DNA from: Stictocephala bisonia
Taxonomy: Eukaryota; Arthropoda; Insecta; Hemiptera; Membracidae
Direction of reading: 5' to 3'
Assembly: GCA_035578905.1 (NCBI GenBank)
Contig: JAQJVL010000681.1
Location: forward strand, 357,235-421,234
DNA length: 64,000 nucleotides
Below the pieces are notes generated by a model. The model was given only the letters and a program-made list of their open reading frames with translations, did no database searches and was not told the DNA's origin. Shown piece by piece: positions 63,901-64,000 of this stretch (within the stretch, counting starts at the first letter, position 1; the number at the start of each line of letters is the position of its first letter). Position numbers and translations under genes: made by a program.

Positions 63901-64000
63901 GGTATTGTTCAGACACTATCACCCGCAGATACAATGTGTGCAAACTTGCTGATGGTTATGTTTGAGCTGAGATTTGCAAAAACCCAGTGGGCCCTTTAAA

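Overview
This is animal nuclear DNA from an AT-rich, repeat-laden genome, almost certainly an insect. It shows short GT-AG introns, insect-type LTR, non-LTR and DNA transposons, and an insect-type Env gene. It shows no bacterial operons, Shine-Dalgarno-led genes or CRISPR arrays. A sap-feeding or gall-forming hemipteran would fit the secreted RING-type gene at 4.7-6.6 kb, but that placement is inference.

Left part (1-8.9 kb). A truncated non-LTR retrotransposon tail is followed by compact plus-strand genes: an unrecognised 5'-truncated ORF, a TATA-driven protein built of W-x-x-I repeats, a 70-residue F-box-like protein, and an eleven-segment gene with a signal-peptide-like start, mostly phase-0 micro-exons and an IAP-type RING at its end. 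The F-box-like and RING genes share two nearly identical structured motifs in their 3' flanks. I regard this ubiquitin-themed cluster as the most interesting candidate system here. It is followed by a tRNA-like inverted-repeat element, an array of GCCATNTTGG words, and the 3' end of a piggyBac-like element.

Middle part (9-43.4 kb). This is a transposon graveyard. It holds a Ty3/gypsy remnant with a 955-bp LTR, a frameshifted dUTPase whose 3' end is repeated four times, two inverted copies of one piggyBac family, a second decayed piggyBac-like transposase, a complete-length but broken PIF/Harbinger element with matching TAA target duplications and TIRs, and a nearly full CR1-like non-LTR element (SGNH esterase ORF1, endonuclease-RT ORF2). 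Between 14.5 and 21.5 kb lies a non-coding block of odd, strand-asymmetric composition (C over G, then strongly A+C). Two weakly supported plus-strand exons of an unknown gene lie at 37.3-38.6 kb.

Right part (44.5-64 kb). An errantivirus-like LTR retroelement remnant (integrase end, F-type Env, 3' LTR) abuts a Polinton/Maverick (adintovirus-like) element of about 15 kb, all its main genes on the minus strand. From 62.6 kb down these are protein-primed DNA polymerase B (one nonsense codon), retroviral-type integrase, a packaging-ATPase/capsid chimera created by an in-frame deletion, a major capsid gene split by a TTAA-flanked Kolobok/Mutator-like transposon, and small genes including a phage-fibre-like repeat protein and a duplicated small family. 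Several of the small genes have their own TATA box. The element is a dead virus-like relic. The far right end carries an E-box array, a tRNA-Val-like relic, and AT-rich words also found at 7-9 kb in the opposite orientation.
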